From: Pseudomonadota bacterium
GTDB lineage: Bacteria > Pseudomonadota > Gammaproteobacteria > Burkholderiales > Thiobacillaceae
Assembly (NCBI GenBank): GCA_021784115.1
Contig: JAJXTE010000002.1
Location: 1 to 64,000 of the forward strand
Reading direction: 5' to 3'
DNA length: 64,000 bases
Numbering within the stretch: position 1 is the stretch's first letter; each line of letters opens with the position of its first letter. The notes beneath the pieces are model-generated. The model was given only the letters and a program-made list of their open reading frames with translations. It was not told where the DNA came from and searched no databases. Below are positions 43,416 through 53,478 of this stretch, one piece after another. The position numbers and the translations under genes were made by a program.

Positions 43416-44057
43416 TCAGGTGCGCGAGTCGGCGCCGGCCCGGTTCTCGGCCGACTGGGTGCGCGGGGTGTAGTCCCAGTTGCGTTTCCAGGCGTTGACG
43501 ACGAGCGTGGGATACTCCGGCTGGCCCAGGCTGCCGTTGTAGCGGCCAAGCGCACGGAATAAATCGCCGCGTTCGATGTCGATGTAATAACGCAGGATCA
43601 GGGCGCCGTACCGCAAATTGGTGCGCAACTGGAACAGGTTGTGGTCGGGGTTGCCGATCGTCTTGACCCAGAACGGCATCACCTGGGTGTAGCCGCGTGC
43701 GCCCACCGGTGACACGGCATATTTGCGGAACCCGCTTTCGACCTGGATCAGCCCCAGCATCAGTTGCGGGTCGATTCCGGCCCGCGAGGCTTCCCAGTGC
43801 AGCGTGGTCAGGAATTCGAGCCGCTCGGCCTCGTCCGGCATGCGCTTGGCGAGCCGGCGCGACATTTCCTTCAGCCAGGCTTCGCCGTCGGCGGGATTAC
43901 GGAAGGCCGTGCGGGTGACCGGGGTGTCCGCCAGTGCACGCTGCAGGGATGAACGCACATTGGCCGACATCGCTTCTTCGCGCTGCCCGCCCGCAAACGC
44001 GGGCTGGGCAAGCAGCAAAGCGGCGATCAGCAGGCTGATGTGCGTCGTCTTGTTCAT
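43416..44057 (-). CDS. lytic transglycosylase (SLT domain)
   Basis: A 213-residue exported protein (signal LLIAALLLAQPAFA) with a C-terminal SLT lysozyme-like domain: the catalytic Glu in GLIQVESGFRKYAVSPVGARGYTQVMPFW, followed by NLRYGALILRYYIDIERGD and ALGRYNGSLGQPEY. It cleaves peptidoglycan to 1,6-anhydromuramic ends. The start abuts the proS stop, separated by a single base, so it is probably co-transcribed with proS, an arrangement seen in other betaproteobacteria. Confidence 0.9.
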   Translation of the reverse strand: MNKTTHISLLIAALLLAQPAFAGGQREEAMSANVRSSLQRALADTPVTRTAFRNPADGEAWLKEMSRRLAKRMPDEAERLEFLTTLHWEASRAGIDPQLMLGLIQVESGFRKYAVSPVGARGYTQVMPFWVKTIGNPDHNLFQLRTNLRYGALILRYYIDIERGDLFRALGRYNGSLGQPEYPTLVVNAWKRNWDYTPRTQSAENRAGADSRT

Positions 44058-44058
44058 G

Positions 44059-45789
44059 TCAGTGCTCCAGTAATCCAGTCAAGAATTCCATTGCGGCGGG
44101 TACCGCGATTTTTTGCGCCTCGCCGCTTTGGCCGGGCGCTGCGCGCCGGGCCTGGTATTCGATCACGCCATCTTTCAGCCCGCGCTCGCCCACCGTGACG
44201 CGGTGCGGGATGCCGATCAGTTCGGCGTCGGCAAACATCACCCCCGGGCGTTCGTCCCGGTCGTCCAGCAGCACCTCGAACCCGGCGGCGCTTAAATCAG
44301 CATACAACGTATCGGCGGCGGTTTTAACCATTTCGCTCTTGCCATAGCCGATGGCCACAATCACCAGCAAGAACGGTGCCATCGCCTTCGGCCAGATGAT
44401 GCCGCGTTCGTCGTGGTTCTGCTCGATGGCCGAGGCCACGATGCGCGACACGCCGATGCCGTAGCAGCCCATTTCCATCACCTGCGCCTTGCCGGCCTCG
44501 TCGAGGTAGGTGGCGTTCATCGCCTGCGAATACTTGCTGCCGAGCTGGAATACGTGGCCAACTTCGATGCCGCGGCACAGCGCGAGCGCTCCTTTCCCAT
44601 CCGGGCTCGGGTCGCCGGGGACGACATTCCGTATATCGGCCACAAAATCGGGTTCCTGCAGGTCGCGGCCGAAATTGACCCCGGCCAGGTGGAATTTCGG
44701 CTTGTTGGCGCCGCAGACGAAATCGCCCATCGCGGCGACCGTACGGTCGGCGATGACCTTGATCTTGGCGCGGTCGATGCCGACCGGCCCGAGGAAGCCG
44801 GGCGGGCAATCGAAGGCGGCGCGGATTTCGGCCTCGTTCGCCAGCCGGAAATCCGCGAGGCCTTCCAGCTTGCCGAGTTTGACTTCGTTCAGCATGTGGT
44901 CCCCGCGCAGCAGCAGGACGATCATCTGCTCGCCGGCCATGACGGCGATAAGCTTGACGGTGCGCTCAAGCGGGATGCCGAGCAAGGCGGCGACATCCTC
45001 ACAGGTGGTCTGCTTCGGCGTGTCGACCTCGCGCATCGCTTCCTGCGGCGCGGCGCGCGGCGTGGCGGGGGAGAGCGCCTCGGCCAGTTCGACGTTGGCC
45101 GCGTAATCCGAATCCGGGCAGTAGGCGATCAGGTCCTCGCCGGACTCGGCCAGCACGTGGAATTCGTGCGAGGCAGAACCCCCGATGGCACCGGTGTCCG
45201 CCGCCACTGCGCGGAAGGTCAGCCCCAGCCGGCTGAATACACGGATGTAGGCGTCGTACATGATCTGGTAGGTGGCGGCGAGGCTGTCCTTGTCGGCGTG
45301 AAACGAATACGCGTCCTTCATCAGGAACTCGCGTGCGCGCATGACGCCGAAGCGCGGCCGGATTTCGTCGCGGAATTTCATCTGGATCTGGTAGAAATTC
45401 AGCGGCAGCTGGCGGTAGCTCTTGATCTCGCGGCGCGCGACGTCGGTGATGACTTCCTCGTGGGTGGGGCCGAAGCAGAAATCGCGCTGGTGGCGGTCCT
45501 TGATCTTCAGCATCTGCGGGCCGAACACCGCCCAGCGGCCGGTTTCCTCCCACAGTTCGGCCGGCTGCACCGCCGGCATCAAGAGTTCGATCGCGCCGGC
45601 GCGGTTCATTTCCTCGCGCACCACGGCTTCCACCCGGCGCAGCACGCGCAAGCCCAGCGGCATCCAGGTATACAGCCCCGACCCCAGGCGCTTGATGAGG
45701 CCGGCGCGCAGCATCAGCTTGTGGCTGACCAGTTCGGCCTCGGACGGGGCTTCCTTGGTGGTGGAAATGAAGAACTGGGTGGCGCGCAT
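44059..45789 (-). CDS. proS: prolyl-tRNA synthetase
   Basis: A 576-residue class II aminoacyl-tRNA synthetase of the bacterial type (about 570 residues with an internal editing insertion domain). The N-terminus [42 protein letters not shown], motif 2 [26 protein letters not shown], and motif 3 [17 protein letters not shown] are clear, and INS-domain segments ([19 protein letters not shown]) are in between. It charges tRNA-Pro. Confidence 0.97.
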   Translation of the reverse strand: MRATQFFISTTKEAPSEAELVSHKLMLRAGLIKRLGSGLYTWMPLGLRVLRRVEAVVREEMNRAGAIELLMPAVQPAELWEETGRWAVFGPQMLKIKDRHQRDFCFGPTHEEVITDVARREIKSYRQLPLNFYQIQMKFRDEIRPRFGVMRAREFLMKDAYSFHADKDSLAATYQIMYDAYIRVFSRLGLTFRAVAADTGAIGGSASHEFHVLAESGEDLIAYCPDSDYAANVELAEALSPATPRAAPQEAMREVDTPKQTTCEDVAALLGIPLERTVKLIAVMAGEQMIVLLLRGDHMLNEVKLGKLEGLADFRLANEAEIRAAFDCPPGFLGPVGIDRAKIKVIADRTVAAMGDFVCGANKPKFHLAGVNFGRDLQEPDFVADIRNVVPGDPSPDGKGALALCRGIEVGHVFQLGSKYSQAMNATYLDEAGKAQVMEMGCYGIGVSRIVASAIEQNHDERGIIWPKAMAPFLLVIVAIGYGKSEMVKTAADTLYADLSAAGFEVLLDDRDERPGVMFADAELIGIPHRVTVGERGLKDGVIEYQARRAAPGQSGEAQKIAVPAAMEFLTGLLEH

Positions 45790-45870
45790 GGTGGAATAAT
45801 CGGGACGAAAGCGCGCATTTTAGCGTGTGGACGGGTAATCTTTCGCGCTCGATTTTTGGACGGGACGGCA

Positions 45871-46641
45871 ATGCGCTTGAAGTTTGGTAAACGCCGGGCA
45901 GGCGACGACGGGCTGGAAGTGACCGAGGAACGCGGTACGCGTACGCTCCACCTCGGCAGCCGCGCGATCCAGAGCGCGATGCGGGTGAGCCGGCCGTGGG
46001 ACCTGGAACTCGCCTACACACGGGCGATGATGGGATTCCTCATGTTCAACCCGATGCCCCAGGACGTGCTGATGATCGGCCTGGGCGGCGGCTCGCTCGC
46101 CAAGTTCATCCGCAAGCAGCGGCCGCAGACGCGCATCACCGCGGTGGAAATCGACCCGCGGGTCATCGCCGCCGCGCGCACGCATTTCGAATTGCCGCCG
46201 GACGACGCCACGTTGACCGTGGTTGAGGCGGACGGCGCCCTGTATGTGCGCCAGCATCCCGGCAGCGCCGATGTCATCCTGCTCGACGGTTTCGACGCCG
46301 GCAATCAGGTCGAGGCGCTGGCGACGCAGACGTTTTATGCCGCCTGCCGCCGGGTGTTGAAGCCGGGCGGCATCCTGGTGGTGAATCTATGGGGTCGCGA
46401 CAGCGAATTCGCCGAATATTTCGCGCGGCTGACGCGGGCCTTCGACGGCGACGTCGGCTGGATCTCGGTGCAAAACAAGACCAACGTCATCGTTTTCGCC
46501 TTCACCGAGCCGGGCGCGCCCGCCAGGCTGGAAGCCGCGGGGCCAAAACTGGCTGATTTGTCGAAACGCTACGGCCTCGATCTGCGCGGATTTGCACGCG
46601 ATTTTCAGTGGGCGGAGGGACTGGCTCCGTTGCTTGGGTGA
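45871..46641 (+). CDS. spermidine-synthase-like methyltransferase-fold protein
   Basis: A 256-residue protein with the polyamine aminopropyltransferase fold: VLMIGLGGGSLAKFIRK (nucleotide loop), ITAVEIDPRVIAAARTHF, and ADVILLDGFDAGNQVEALAT with the acidic residue seen in SpeE. The N-terminal substrate-binding beta-domain is short, as in the many SpeE-like proteins whose reaction is not proven. A genuine polyamine role would fit the arginine/lysine-type decarboxylase at 49.6 kb, but that is inference. The track start is far too long. Confidence 0.75.
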   Translation: MRLKFGKRRAGDDGLEVTEERGTRTLHLGSRAIQSAMRVSRPWDLELAYTRAMMGFLMFNPMPQDVLMIGLGGGSLAKFIRKQRPQTRITAVEIDPRVIAAARTHFELPPDDATLTVVEADGALYVRQHPGSADVILLDGFDAGNQVEALATQTFYAACRRVLKPGGILVVNLWGRDSEFAEYFARLTRAFDGDVGWISVQNKTNVIVFAFTEPGAPARLEAAGPKLADLSKRYGLDLRGFARDFQWAEGLAPLLG

Positions 46642-46793
46642 CCCGCGCGCCCGCAATCCTCGGGTTGCCCGCGTGGGTCTCTGAAAACTCAATTAAAACA
46701 ATGCGTAACGGTGTTCTTTTTACTGCGTCCGGTTTGCATTTTCCGGCGGGTGTGAAAGAATGCAGTTAATTGTATTTATGAATGGTGGCGGCC

Positions 46794-47345
46794 ATGATTG
46801 ACCGAGAAGGGTACCGCCCGAACGTAGGCATCATATTGTGCAACGCGAACAACCAGGTTTTCTGGGGAAAGCGCGTCAACCAGCACGCCTGGCAGTTTCC
46901 CCAAGGCGGCATCAACGCAGGGGAAACGCCGGAACAGGCCATGTTCCGGGAACTGGAGGAGGAAGTCGGCTTGCAGGCTGCGCATGTGCGCATTCTGGGC
47001 CGCACGCGCGAATGGTTGCGCTACGACGTCCCTCCCCACTGGACGCGGCGCGACAGTCGCGGCGTGTATCGCGGGCAGAAGCAGATCTGGTTTTTGCTGC
47101 GCCTGACCGGGCGCGATTGCGACGTGTCGCTCCGAGCCAGCAGTCATCCGGAATTCGATGCCTGGCGCTGGAACGAATATTGGGTGCCGATGGATGCCGT
47201 GGTTGACTTCAAGCGCGAGGTTTACCGCCTGGCGCTCGAGGAGCTTGAACGCTATCTGCACAAGGACGTGCGATATCTGCGACAACGAGTGCCCCGTGTG
47301 CGCGACCGGCGCGGCGCGGCACAGGACCTGCTGGTGAAGCCTTGA
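46794..47345 (+). CDS. rppH: RNA pyrophosphohydrolase RppH
   Basis: A 183-residue Nudix hydrolase that removes pyrophosphate from 5'-triphosphate mRNA and triggers its decay. The Nudix box [23 protein letters not shown] (Gx5Ex7REUxEExGU) lies at about residues 38-60; the N-terminus [15 protein letters not shown] is typical of RppH, which favours the ATG at 46794 over 46782. A C-terminal basic tail follows. Confidence 0.95.
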   Translation: MIDREGYRPNVGIILCNANNQVFWGKRVNQHAWQFPQGGINAGETPEQAMFRELEEEVGLQAAHVRILGRTREWLRYDVPPHWTRRDSRGVYRGQKQIWFLLRLTGRDCDVSLRASSHPEFDAWRWNEYWVPMDAVVDFKREVYRLALEELERYLHKDVRYLRQRVPRVRDRRGAAQDLLVKP

Positions 47346-47366
47346 TCCCGGAATGACGGAGGCGCG

Positions 47367-47726
47367 ATGAAGATACGAATCCATGCTTCAACAACGCCGA
47401 CGTCATTCACCGGGCCAGGGCCGGGTCTGCCCTTGTGGCAGATCGCCCCCACGCGCGATCTCGCCGGACGGCGACTGACCGATTTCATGATGCTCATCCC
47501 ACGTCTGCGAAGCCGCCCGCCCGCCGAGATCGAACGGGCCTCGCGCGATATCCAGGCTGTGCTGGCGCTCCATCAGGACGTGGTCTTTGCCGACCTCAAC
47601 CTGAAGCTGAATCTGCTGTGGGTCTCCTTGCGGCCGCGTCAGGGGGCAATCAGTGAACTGGTTGCGGCAATCCGTTTGCGCGTACCCGAGGCCGTGCTCG
47701 TCGCGCATTACGCCGAGCCTCGCTAA
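47367..47726 (+). CDS. hypothetical protein
   Basis: A 119-residue protein I do not recognise. It begins MKIRIHASTTPTSFTGPGPG, then a helix (RLTDFMMLIPRLRSRPPAEIERASRDIQAVLALHQDVVFADLNLKLNLLWVSLRPRQGAISELVAA) and VPEAVLVAHY. The last part, with a strand-helix-strand pattern, may be a small alpha/beta fold. It follows rppH by 21 bases with a GGAGG ribosome site, and may be co-transcribed with it. Confidence 0.65.
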   Translation: MKIRIHASTTPTSFTGPGPGLPLWQIAPTRDLAGRRLTDFMMLIPRLRSRPPAEIERASRDIQAVLALHQDVVFADLNLKLNLLWVSLRPRQGAISELVAAIRLRVPEAVLVAHYAEPR

Positions 47727-47854
47727 GGGCGACCGGCAGTCCCGAATGTCCCTGTGCATGGCAGGGAATCCCGCGTCCCCTCTACGTTCCCGTTCACCCA
47801 AAGCGTCAGAATTCGTTAAAATGAGCGATTGCTAATTAACCCGCTGGAGCAACC

Positions 47855-48943
47855 ATGGCCGTTTCTGAACTTCAGGTGCAGACCGCACTGAAAGAGTTGG
47901 TCGACCCCAACACCCACAAGGACTACGTCTCGACCAAATCCGCCCGCAATATCAAGATCGACGGCGGTGCCGTTTCGGTCGACATCCTGCTGAGCTACCC
48001 GGCGCAGAGCCAGTTGCCGGTGATCAAACAGCAGATCGAAGACAAGCTCAAATCCATCGACGGCGTGACCAGCGCCACCGCCAACGTAAGCTTCAAGGTC
48101 GTGTCGCATAGCGTGCAGCGCGGCGTCAAGCTGATCCCGAACGTCAAGAACATCATCGCCGTGGCCTCCGGCAAGGGGGGCGTCGGCAAGTCCACCACCG
48201 CCGTCAACCTGGCGCTGGCGCTGGCCGCCGAAGGCGCGCGCGTCGGCATGCTGGACGCCGACATCTACGGCCCGTCGCAGCCGACCATGCTCGGCATCAC
48301 CGACAAGCCCGAGTCCACCGACGGCAAGAATCTCGAGCCGCTGATGGGGCACGGCATCCAGGCGATGTCGATCGGTTTCCTGATCGACGTCGAGACCCCC
48401 ATGGTATGGCGCGGCCCGATGGTGACACAGGCGCTGGAACAACTGCTGAACAATACCAACTGGCACGATCTCGACTACCTGGTCGTCGACCTGCCGCCGG
48501 GCACCGGCGACATCCAGCTGACGCTGGCACAGCGTGTTCCGGTGACCGGCGCGGTGATCGTCACCACGCCGCAGGACATCGCGCTGATCGATGCGCGCAA
48601 GGGCCTCAAGATGTTCGAGAAGGTCGGCATTCCCATCATCGGCGTGGTCGAGAACATGAGCCTGCATATCTGCTCGAAGTGCGGCCACGAGGAGCGCATC
48701 TTCGGCGAAGGCGGCGGCGAGCGCATGTGCAAGGACTACGACGTCGAATTCCTCGGCGCGCTGCCGCTCGACGGCAGCATCCGTGCCGACACCGATTCCG
48801 GCAAGCCGTCGGTGGTGTCCGACCCGACTGGCCGCGTGACCGAGATCTACAAGCAGATCGCGCGCCGTGTTGCTGTTAAGATTGGCGAAACCGCGGTGGA
48901 TCACTCTGCCAAGTTCCCCAACATCGTCATTTCCAATACCTGA
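47855..48943 (+). CDS. apbC: iron-sulfur cluster carrier ApbC (Mrp)
   Basis: A 362-residue P-loop ATPase that carries and transfers Fe-S clusters. A DUF59/MIP18 domain fills the first about 90 residues, followed by the deviant Walker [16 protein letters not shown], then [29 protein letters not shown] and the cluster-binding CSKCG. In many betaproteobacteria it is encoded next to dcd, as here. A candidate -10 (TTAAAAT) lies about 40 bases upstream of the ATG. Confidence 0.95.
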   Translation: MAVSELQVQTALKELVDPNTHKDYVSTKSARNIKIDGGAVSVDILLSYPAQSQLPVIKQQIEDKLKSIDGVTSATANVSFKVVSHSVQRGVKLIPNVKNIIAVASGKGGVGKSTTAVNLALALAAEGARVGMLDADIYGPSQPTMLGITDKPESTDGKNLEPLMGHGIQAMSIGFLIDVETPMVWRGPMVTQALEQLLNNTNWHDLDYLVVDLPPGTGDIQLTLAQRVPVTGAVIVTTPQDIALIDARKGLKMFEKVGIPIIGVVENMSLHICSKCGHEERIFGEGGGERMCKDYDVEFLGALPLDGSIRADTDSGKPSVVSDPTGRVTEIYKQIARRVAVKIGETAVDHSAKFPNIVISNT

Positions 48944-49509
48944 TGAGCATCAAGTCCGACCGATGGATCCGCCGCATGGCGGCCGAGCATGGCATGATCG
49001 AACCGTTCGAACCGGGGCAGATCAAACAGGCCGGCGGCAAGTCCATCGTGTCGTACGGCACGTCGAGCTACGGCTACGACGTGCGCTGCGCCAACGAATT
49101 CAAGCTGTTCACCGACATCAACACTACGATCGTCGACCCCAAGGCGTTCGATCCGAACTCCTTCGTCGAGGTGAAAGGCGAGTCCTGCATCATTCCGCCG
49201 AATTCCTTCGCGCTGGCGCGCACGGTGGAATATTTCCGCATTCCGCGCAGCGTGCTGACCATCTGCCTCGGCAAGAGCACCTACGCGCGCTGCGGCATCA
49301 TCGTCAACGTGACGCCGCTGGAGCCCGAATGGGAAGGTCACGTGACACTCGAGTTTTCCAACACCACCCCGCTGCCCGCGCGCATCTACGCGAATGAAGG
49401 CGTGGCGCAGATGCTGTTCCTCGAGTCCGACGAGGTTTGCGAAACCTCGTACAAGGACCGCGGCGGCAAATACCAGGGCCAGGTCGGCGTGACCCTGCCG
49501 AAAATTTAA
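48943..49509 (+). CDS. dcd: dCTP deaminase
   Basis: A 188-residue enzyme that converts dCTP to dUTP for thymidylate synthesis. It contains the dUTPase-superfamily pattern [13 protein letters not shown] and [36 protein letters not shown], with Arg/Glu catalytic residues in family positions. The start overlaps the apbC stop (TGATG). Followed by a hairpin at 49508-49529. Confidence 0.96.
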   Translation: MSIKSDRWIRRMAAEHGMIEPFEPGQIKQAGGKSIVSYGTSSYGYDVRCANEFKLFTDINTTIVDPKAFDPNSFVEVKGESCIIPPNSFALARTVEYFRIPRSVLTICLGKSTYARCGIIVNVTPLEPEWEGHVTLEFSNTTPLPARIYANEGVAQMLFLESDEVCETSYKDRGGKYQGQVGVTLPKI

Positions 49510-49529
49510 TCCCCGGGACACCGGGGATT
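49508..49529 (+). terminator. hairpin after dcd
   Basis: AATCCCCGG-GACA-CCGGGGATT directly follows the dcd stop, and seven Ts come 13 bases later. A consensus TATAAT (49532-49537) between them may be the -10 of the next gene, without a clear -35. Confidence 0.55.
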
Positions 49530-49586
49530 CGTATAATCCGCTTTTTTTAATCCGCCCATTCCGACGGCTTCCCTCTGGAGCAGGCC

Positions 49587-51830
49587 ATGCGCTTCCGTTT
49601 TCCCGTCGTCATCATTGACGAAGACTTCCGTTCCGAGAATGCCTCGGGGCTCGGCATCCGTGCGCTGGCCGAGGCCATCGAAAAGGAGGGCATGGAAGTG
49701 CTGGGCGTCACCAACTACGGCGACCTGACCTCGTTTGCCCAGCAGCAGGCGCGCGCATCGGCTTTCGTGCTGTCGATCGACGACGAGGAACTCGCCGGCA
49801 GCGACGAGGATACGAGCAAGGCACTGCAAAAGCTGCGTGCCTTCGTCGAGGAAGTGCGCTTCCGCAACGCAGAGATCCCGATCTTCCTGCATGGCGAAAC
49901 GCGGACCGCGCGGCATATTCCGAACGACATCCTGCGCGAGCTAAATGGCTTCATCCACATGCTGGAAGACACGCCGGAATTCCTTGCCCGCTATATCGGC
50001 CGCGAAGCGCGCGCCTACCTCGATTCGCTGGTGCCGCCGTTCTTCCGCGCACTGACCCATTACGCCGCGGACGGCTCCTACTCCTGGCACTGCCCCGGGC
50101 ACTCCGGCGGCGTGGCGTTTCTGAAGTCGCCGATTGGCCAGATGTTCCATCAGTTCTTCGGCGAGAACCTGCTGCGGGCCGACGTTTGCAACGCCGTGGA
50201 TGAACTCGGTCAGCTGCTCGACCATACGGGCCCGGTGGGGGCGTCGGAGCGCAATGCTGCGCGCATCTTCAACTGCGATCATCTGTTTTTCGTCACCAAC
50301 GGCACCTCATCGTCGAACAAGATGGTGTGGCACGCCACGGTCGCACCGGGCGACATCGTCGTGGTCGACCGCAACTGCCACAAGTCCATCCTGCACGCGA
50401 TCATGATGTGCGGCGCGATCCCGATCTTCCTCACCCCGACGCGCAACCACTACGGCATCATCGGGCCGATTCCGCTGGATGAATTCCGTCCGGAGAACAT
50501 CGAAAAGAAGATCGCCGCGCATCCGTTCGCCAAGGATGTGAAGCGCAAGCCGCGCATCCTCACCATCACCCAGTCGACCTACGACGGCATCCTCTACAAC
50601 GTAGACATGATCAAGGAACTGCTGGGCGACTACATCGACACGCTGCACTTCGACGAAGCGTGGCTGCCGCACGCGACCTTCCACGATTTCTACCGCGGCA
50701 TGCACGCCATCGGCAAGGACCGTCCGCGCGCCAAGGATGCGCTGGTGTTCGCCACCCAGTCGACGCACAAGCTGCTGGCCGGTTTGAGCCAAGCCTCGCA
50801 GATCCTGGTGCAGGATTCGGAGACGCGCAAGCTCGACTTCCACCGCTTCAACGAAGCCTACCTGATGCACACCTCGACATCGCCGCAGTACGCCATCATC
50901 GCCTCGTGCGACGTGGCGGCGGCGATGATGGAGCCGCCTGGCGGCCCCGCGCTGGTCGAGGAGTCGATCAAGGAAGCGCTCGATTTCCGCCGCGCCATGC
51001 GCAAGGTCGACGATGAGTTCGGCGACTCCTGGTGGTTCAAGGTGTGGGGGCCGCAGAAACTTGCAGAGGAAGGCGTCGGCGATCGTGAGGACTGGATGCT
51101 GGCGGCGGGCGAGCGCTGGCATGAATTCGGCAACATCGCGCCCGGCTTCAACCTGCTCGATCCGATCAAGGCCACCGTCATCACCCCGGGCCTGGACATG
51201 GACGGCGCCTTCGCCGACTGGGGCATCCCGGCGGCGATCGTCACCAAGTACCTGGCGGAGCACGGCGTCATCGTCGAGAAGACGGGGCTGTACTCCTTCT
51301 TCATCATGTTCACCATCGGCATTACCAAGGGCCGCTGGAATACGCTGGTGACCGCACTGCAGCAGTTCAAGGCCGACTATGACGAGAACCAGCCGTTGTG
51401 GCGCGTGCTGCCCGAGTTCATCGAGAAGCATCCGCGCTACGAGAAGACAGGCCTCAAGGATCTGTGCGACAAGATCCACGCAATCTACAGGGCCAACGAC
51501 GTCGCGCGGCTGACGACCGAGATGTATCTGTCGGAAATGGCGCCTGCAATGAAGCCGGCGGATGCCTTCGCCAAAATGGCACACCGCGAGATCGAGCGTG
51601 TCGAGATCGACAAGCTCGAGGGCCGCATCACCGCCATGCTGGTCACGCCGTATCCGCCAGGCATTCCGCTGCTGATTCCCGGCGAGCGCTTCAACAGCAC
51701 CATCGTGCGCTACCTACAGTTCACCCGTGCATTCAACGAACAATTCCCCGGCTTCGAGACCGACGTGCACGGTCTGGTCGAGGACGTGGTCGACGGCCAG
51801 GCACGCTATTACGTCGACTGCGTGATCTGA
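49587..51830 (+). CDS. basic amino acid decarboxylase (arginine/lysine/ornithine type)
   Basis: A 747-residue fold-type I PLP enzyme of the AdiA/CadA/SpeF family. The N-terminal about 120 residues are the response-regulator-like wing domain (VVIIDEDFRSENASGLGIRALAEAIEKEGMEV), then the PLP domain with HCPGHSGGVAFLKSPIGQMF, NGTSSSNKMVWHA, and the PLP lysine in QSTHKLLAGLSQASQI, and a C-terminal domain with TPYPPGIPLLIPGE. It makes agmatine, cadaverine or putrescine; the substrate cannot be fixed by eye. Biosynthetic rather than acid-induced use is likely because no antiporter gene is adjacent. Confidence 0.92.
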   Translation: MRFRFPVVIIDEDFRSENASGLGIRALAEAIEKEGMEVLGVTNYGDLTSFAQQQARASAFVLSIDDEELAGSDEDTSKALQKLRAFVEEVRFRNAEIPIFLHGETRTARHIPNDILRELNGFIHMLEDTPEFLARYIGREARAYLDSLVPPFFRALTHYAADGSYSWHCPGHSGGVAFLKSPIGQMFHQFFGENLLRADVCNAVDELGQLLDHTGPVGASERNAARIFNCDHLFFVTNGTSSSNKMVWHATVAPGDIVVVDRNCHKSILHAIMMCGAIPIFLTPTRNHYGIIGPIPLDEFRPENIEKKIAAHPFAKDVKRKPRILTITQSTYDGILYNVDMIKELLGDYIDTLHFDEAWLPHATFHDFYRGMHAIGKDRPRAKDALVFATQSTHKLLAGLSQASQILVQDSETRKLDFHRFNEAYLMHTSTSPQYAIIASCDVAAAMMEPPGGPALVEESIKEALDFRRAMRKVDDEFGDSWWFKVWGPQKLAEEGVGDREDWMLAAGERWHEFGNIAPGFNLLDPIKATVITPGLDMDGAFADWGIPAAIVTKYLAEHGVIVEKTGLYSFFIMFTIGITKGRWNTLVTALQQFKADYDENQPLWRVLPEFIEKHPRYEKTGLKDLCDKIHAIYRANDVARLTTEMYLSEMAPAMKPADAFAKMAHREIERVEIDKLEGRITAMLVTPYPPGIPLLIPGERFNSTIVRYLQFTRAFNEQFPGFETDVHGLVEDVVDGQARYYVDCVI

Positions 51831-51843
51831 CTCCGCCATTGAC

Positions 51844-51871
51844 TTGATTTGTCAGGCAAAAAGCGTATGAT
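51844..51871 (+). promoter_or_regulatory. sigma-70 promoter candidate for rpsF operon
   Basis: TTGATT and TATGAT are 16 bases apart and lie about 95 bases upstream of rpsF. The start of transcription would fall just before a terminator-like hairpin at 51875-51904, so the leader could be attenuated. Confidence 0.5.
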
Positions 51872-51874
51872 TCG

Positions 51875-51904
51875 CAGTCCCCGGTTTGCCGGGGACTGTT
51901 TTTA
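51875..51904 (+). terminator. intrinsic terminator hairpin (possible rpsF leader attenuator)
   Basis: A perfect 10-bp stem CAGTCCCCGG/CCGGGGACTG with loop TTTG is followed by TTTTTATTT. It stands 45 bases after the decarboxylase stop, so its main role is probably to end that transcript. Because the best rpsF promoter candidate is upstream of it, it may also sit in the rpsF leader. Confidence 0.82.
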
Positions 51905-51966
51905 TTTGGCTGTTTAAACCTTGCTCCACCGCACCGCAGCGGGGGGCGGAACCGAAAGGAAACTTG

Positions 51967-52353
51967 ATGCGGCACTACGAAATCGTATTTATCGTCCATC
52001 CCGATCAGAGCGAGCAGGTGCCCGCCATGATCGAACGCTACAAGGGCAACATTACCACGCGCGGCGGCAGCGTCCACCGTCTGGAAGACTGGGGCCGCCG
52101 CCAGATGGCCTACCCGATCCAGAAGGTCCACAAGGCCCACTACGTGCTGATGAACATCGAGTGTGACCAGGAAACGCTGGAAGAACTCGAACACGGCTTC
52201 AAGTTCAACGATGCCGTGCTGCGCCACCTGACCATCAAGCGCGACGCCGCGGTGACCACGGCGTCGCCGATGATGAAGGAAGAAAAGTCGCGCGACATGC
52301 TGGACAGCGCCAAGCCGGAAGCGGCGGCCGAACAGCCTGCTGCCGCAGCCTGA
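51967..52353 (+). CDS. rpsF: ribosomal protein S6
   Basis: A 128-residue small-subunit protein. [26 protein letters not shown] and [15 protein letters not shown] are the S6 signature; the C-terminal tail is Ala/Glu-rich. The start is set by AAAGGAAACTTG before the ATG (the track start at 51886 is too early). First of four coupled genes (rpsF-priB-rpsR-rplI), the order found across beta- and gammaproteobacteria. Confidence 0.97.
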   Translation: MRHYEIVFIVHPDQSEQVPAMIERYKGNITTRGGSVHRLEDWGRRQMAYPIQKVHKAHYVLMNIECDQETLEELEHGFKFNDAVLRHLTIKRDAAVTTASPMMKEEKSRDMLDSAKPEAAAEQPAAAA

Positions 52354-52357
52354 GTGA

Positions 52358-52648
52358 GTGAACCGGCTGGTCATCAGCGGAGCCCTCATCCAGGTTGAGC
52401 CTTTGCGTTACAGTCCGGCGGGCGTGCCGATTGCCGAAGCAGTCATCCTGCATCGCAGCAGTCAGACAGTGGCAACGCAGCCCCGGCAGGTGGAATGCGA
52501 GTTGACGGTCCAGGCGAGTGGATCGCTTGCTGGTCAACTGGCCCAACTGCCCACCGGAACGCAGGTGAAACTGGAGGGCGCGTTGAACCGACGCAGCGTC
52601 AACAGCCGGCAGCTGATCTTGATATTGAATCGAATCGAAAAGGAATAA
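52358..52648 (+). CDS. priB: primosomal replication protein N (PriB)
   Basis: A 96-residue single-stranded-DNA-binding OB-fold protein (NRLVISGALIQVEPLRYSPAGVPIAEAVILHRS) that helps reload DnaB at stalled forks. It starts with GTG four bases after rpsF. Its position between rpsF and rpsR is diagnostic for priB. Confidence 0.94.
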   Translation: MNRLVISGALIQVEPLRYSPAGVPIAEAVILHRSSQTVATQPRQVECELTVQASGSLAGQLAQLPTGTQVKLEGALNRRSVNSRQLILILNRIEKE

Positions 52649-52651
52649 ATC

Positions 52652-52939
52652 ATGGCACGTCCCATGGGTGGAAAATCCGGCGGCAAGTTCGCCAACAAGC
52701 GCCGCGACAGCGGCAATCGTGGTCTCTTCAAGCGTCGCAAGTTCTGCCGCTTCACGGCCGAGAAAGTCGTTGAAGTCGATTACAAGGACATCGATGTGCT
52801 GAAGGAATTCATCGCCGAAAACGGCCGCATCATCCCGGCGCGCATCACCGGCACCAAGGCGCACTACCAGCGCCAGCTGGGCACCGCGATCAAGCGTGCG
52901 CGCTTCCTGGCGCTCATGCCTTACACCGATCTGCATTGA
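52652..52939 (+). CDS. rpsR: ribosomal protein S18
   Basis: A 95-residue basic protein; [66 protein letters not shown] is the whole S18 core. Three bases after priB. A Cys in KFCRF is the position that binds zinc in some S18 proteins, but no other zinc ligands are seen. Confidence 0.97.
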   Translation: MARPMGGKSGGKFANKRRDSGNRGLFKRRKFCRFTAEKVVEVDYKDIDVLKEFIAENGRIIPARITGTKAHYQRQLGTAIKRARFLALMPYTDLH

Positions 52940-52949
52940 GGAGACGACC

Positions 52950-53399
52950 ATGCAAGTGATTCTGATGGACAAAGTCGTCAACCTGGGCAATCTGGGTGAC
53001 GTGGTCAAGGTGAAAGACGGCTATGCCCGCAACTTTCTGATTCCCACCGGCCGTGCGCGCCGCGCCACGCAGGCCAACATGGAAGCGTTTGCCGCGCAGA
53101 AGGCCGAACTGGAACGCGTGGCCGCCGACAAGCTGGCCGATGCCCAGCGCCGCGGCGAAAAGCTGGAAGGCGCCAGCGTGAGGGTCAGTCATAAGGCCGG
53201 CGTCGATGGCCGCCTGTTCGGCTCCGTGACCAACGCCGATATCGCCGATGCCCTGAAAGCGCAAGGCCACGACGTGGTCAAGGCGGAAATCCGCCTGCCC
53301 GAAGGCCCGTTCAAGGCCATCGGCGAATACCCGGTGGTGCTGGGGCTGCACCATGACGTCACCGCCAACATCACGGTGGTGGTGGTCGGCGAACAGTAA
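52950..53399 (+). CDS. rplI: ribosomal protein L9
   Basis: A 149-residue protein with the N-domain [32 protein letters not shown], a long connecting helix ([20 protein letters not shown]) and a C-domain ([13 protein letters not shown]). The GAGGAG ribosome site is eight bases before the ATG. Followed by a strong terminator. Confidence 0.97.
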   Translation: MQVILMDKVVNLGNLGDVVKVKDGYARNFLIPTGRARRATQANMEAFAAQKAELERVAADKLADAQRRGEKLEGASVRVSHKAGVDGRLFGSVTNADIADALKAQGHDVVKAEIRLPEGPFKAIGEYPVVLGLHHDVTANITVVVVGEQ

Positions 53400-53418
53400 T
53401 CCCGCCGGCCATTCCTGG

Positions 53419-53449
53419 AAAGGGAGCCATCGGCTCCCTTTTTTATTTG
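53419..53449 (+). terminator. intrinsic terminator of the rpsF operon
   Basis: AAGGGAGCC-ATC-GGCTCCCTT is followed by TTTTATTT, 20 bases past the rplI stop. Clear Rho-independent form. Confidence 0.92.
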
Positions 53450-53478
53450 TCCTCATGGCATACCCGGCTGTCCACGTC

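Noticed and set aside
44413-46641. 742-residue plus-strand ORF
   Set aside because: Only its last 256 codons (from 45871) are a real gene; the first part is antisense to proS.
49532-49537. TATAAT as a promoter for the decarboxylase
   Set aside because: It matches the -10 consensus perfectly, but no -35 is at 16-18 bases; the position there is the dcd hairpin. Noted only inside the terminator entry.
51875-51898. GEMM-like GGTTTGCC motif near rpsF
   Set aside because: The match is only the loop of a terminator hairpin; no ACGCAAAG-type partner or helix is present.
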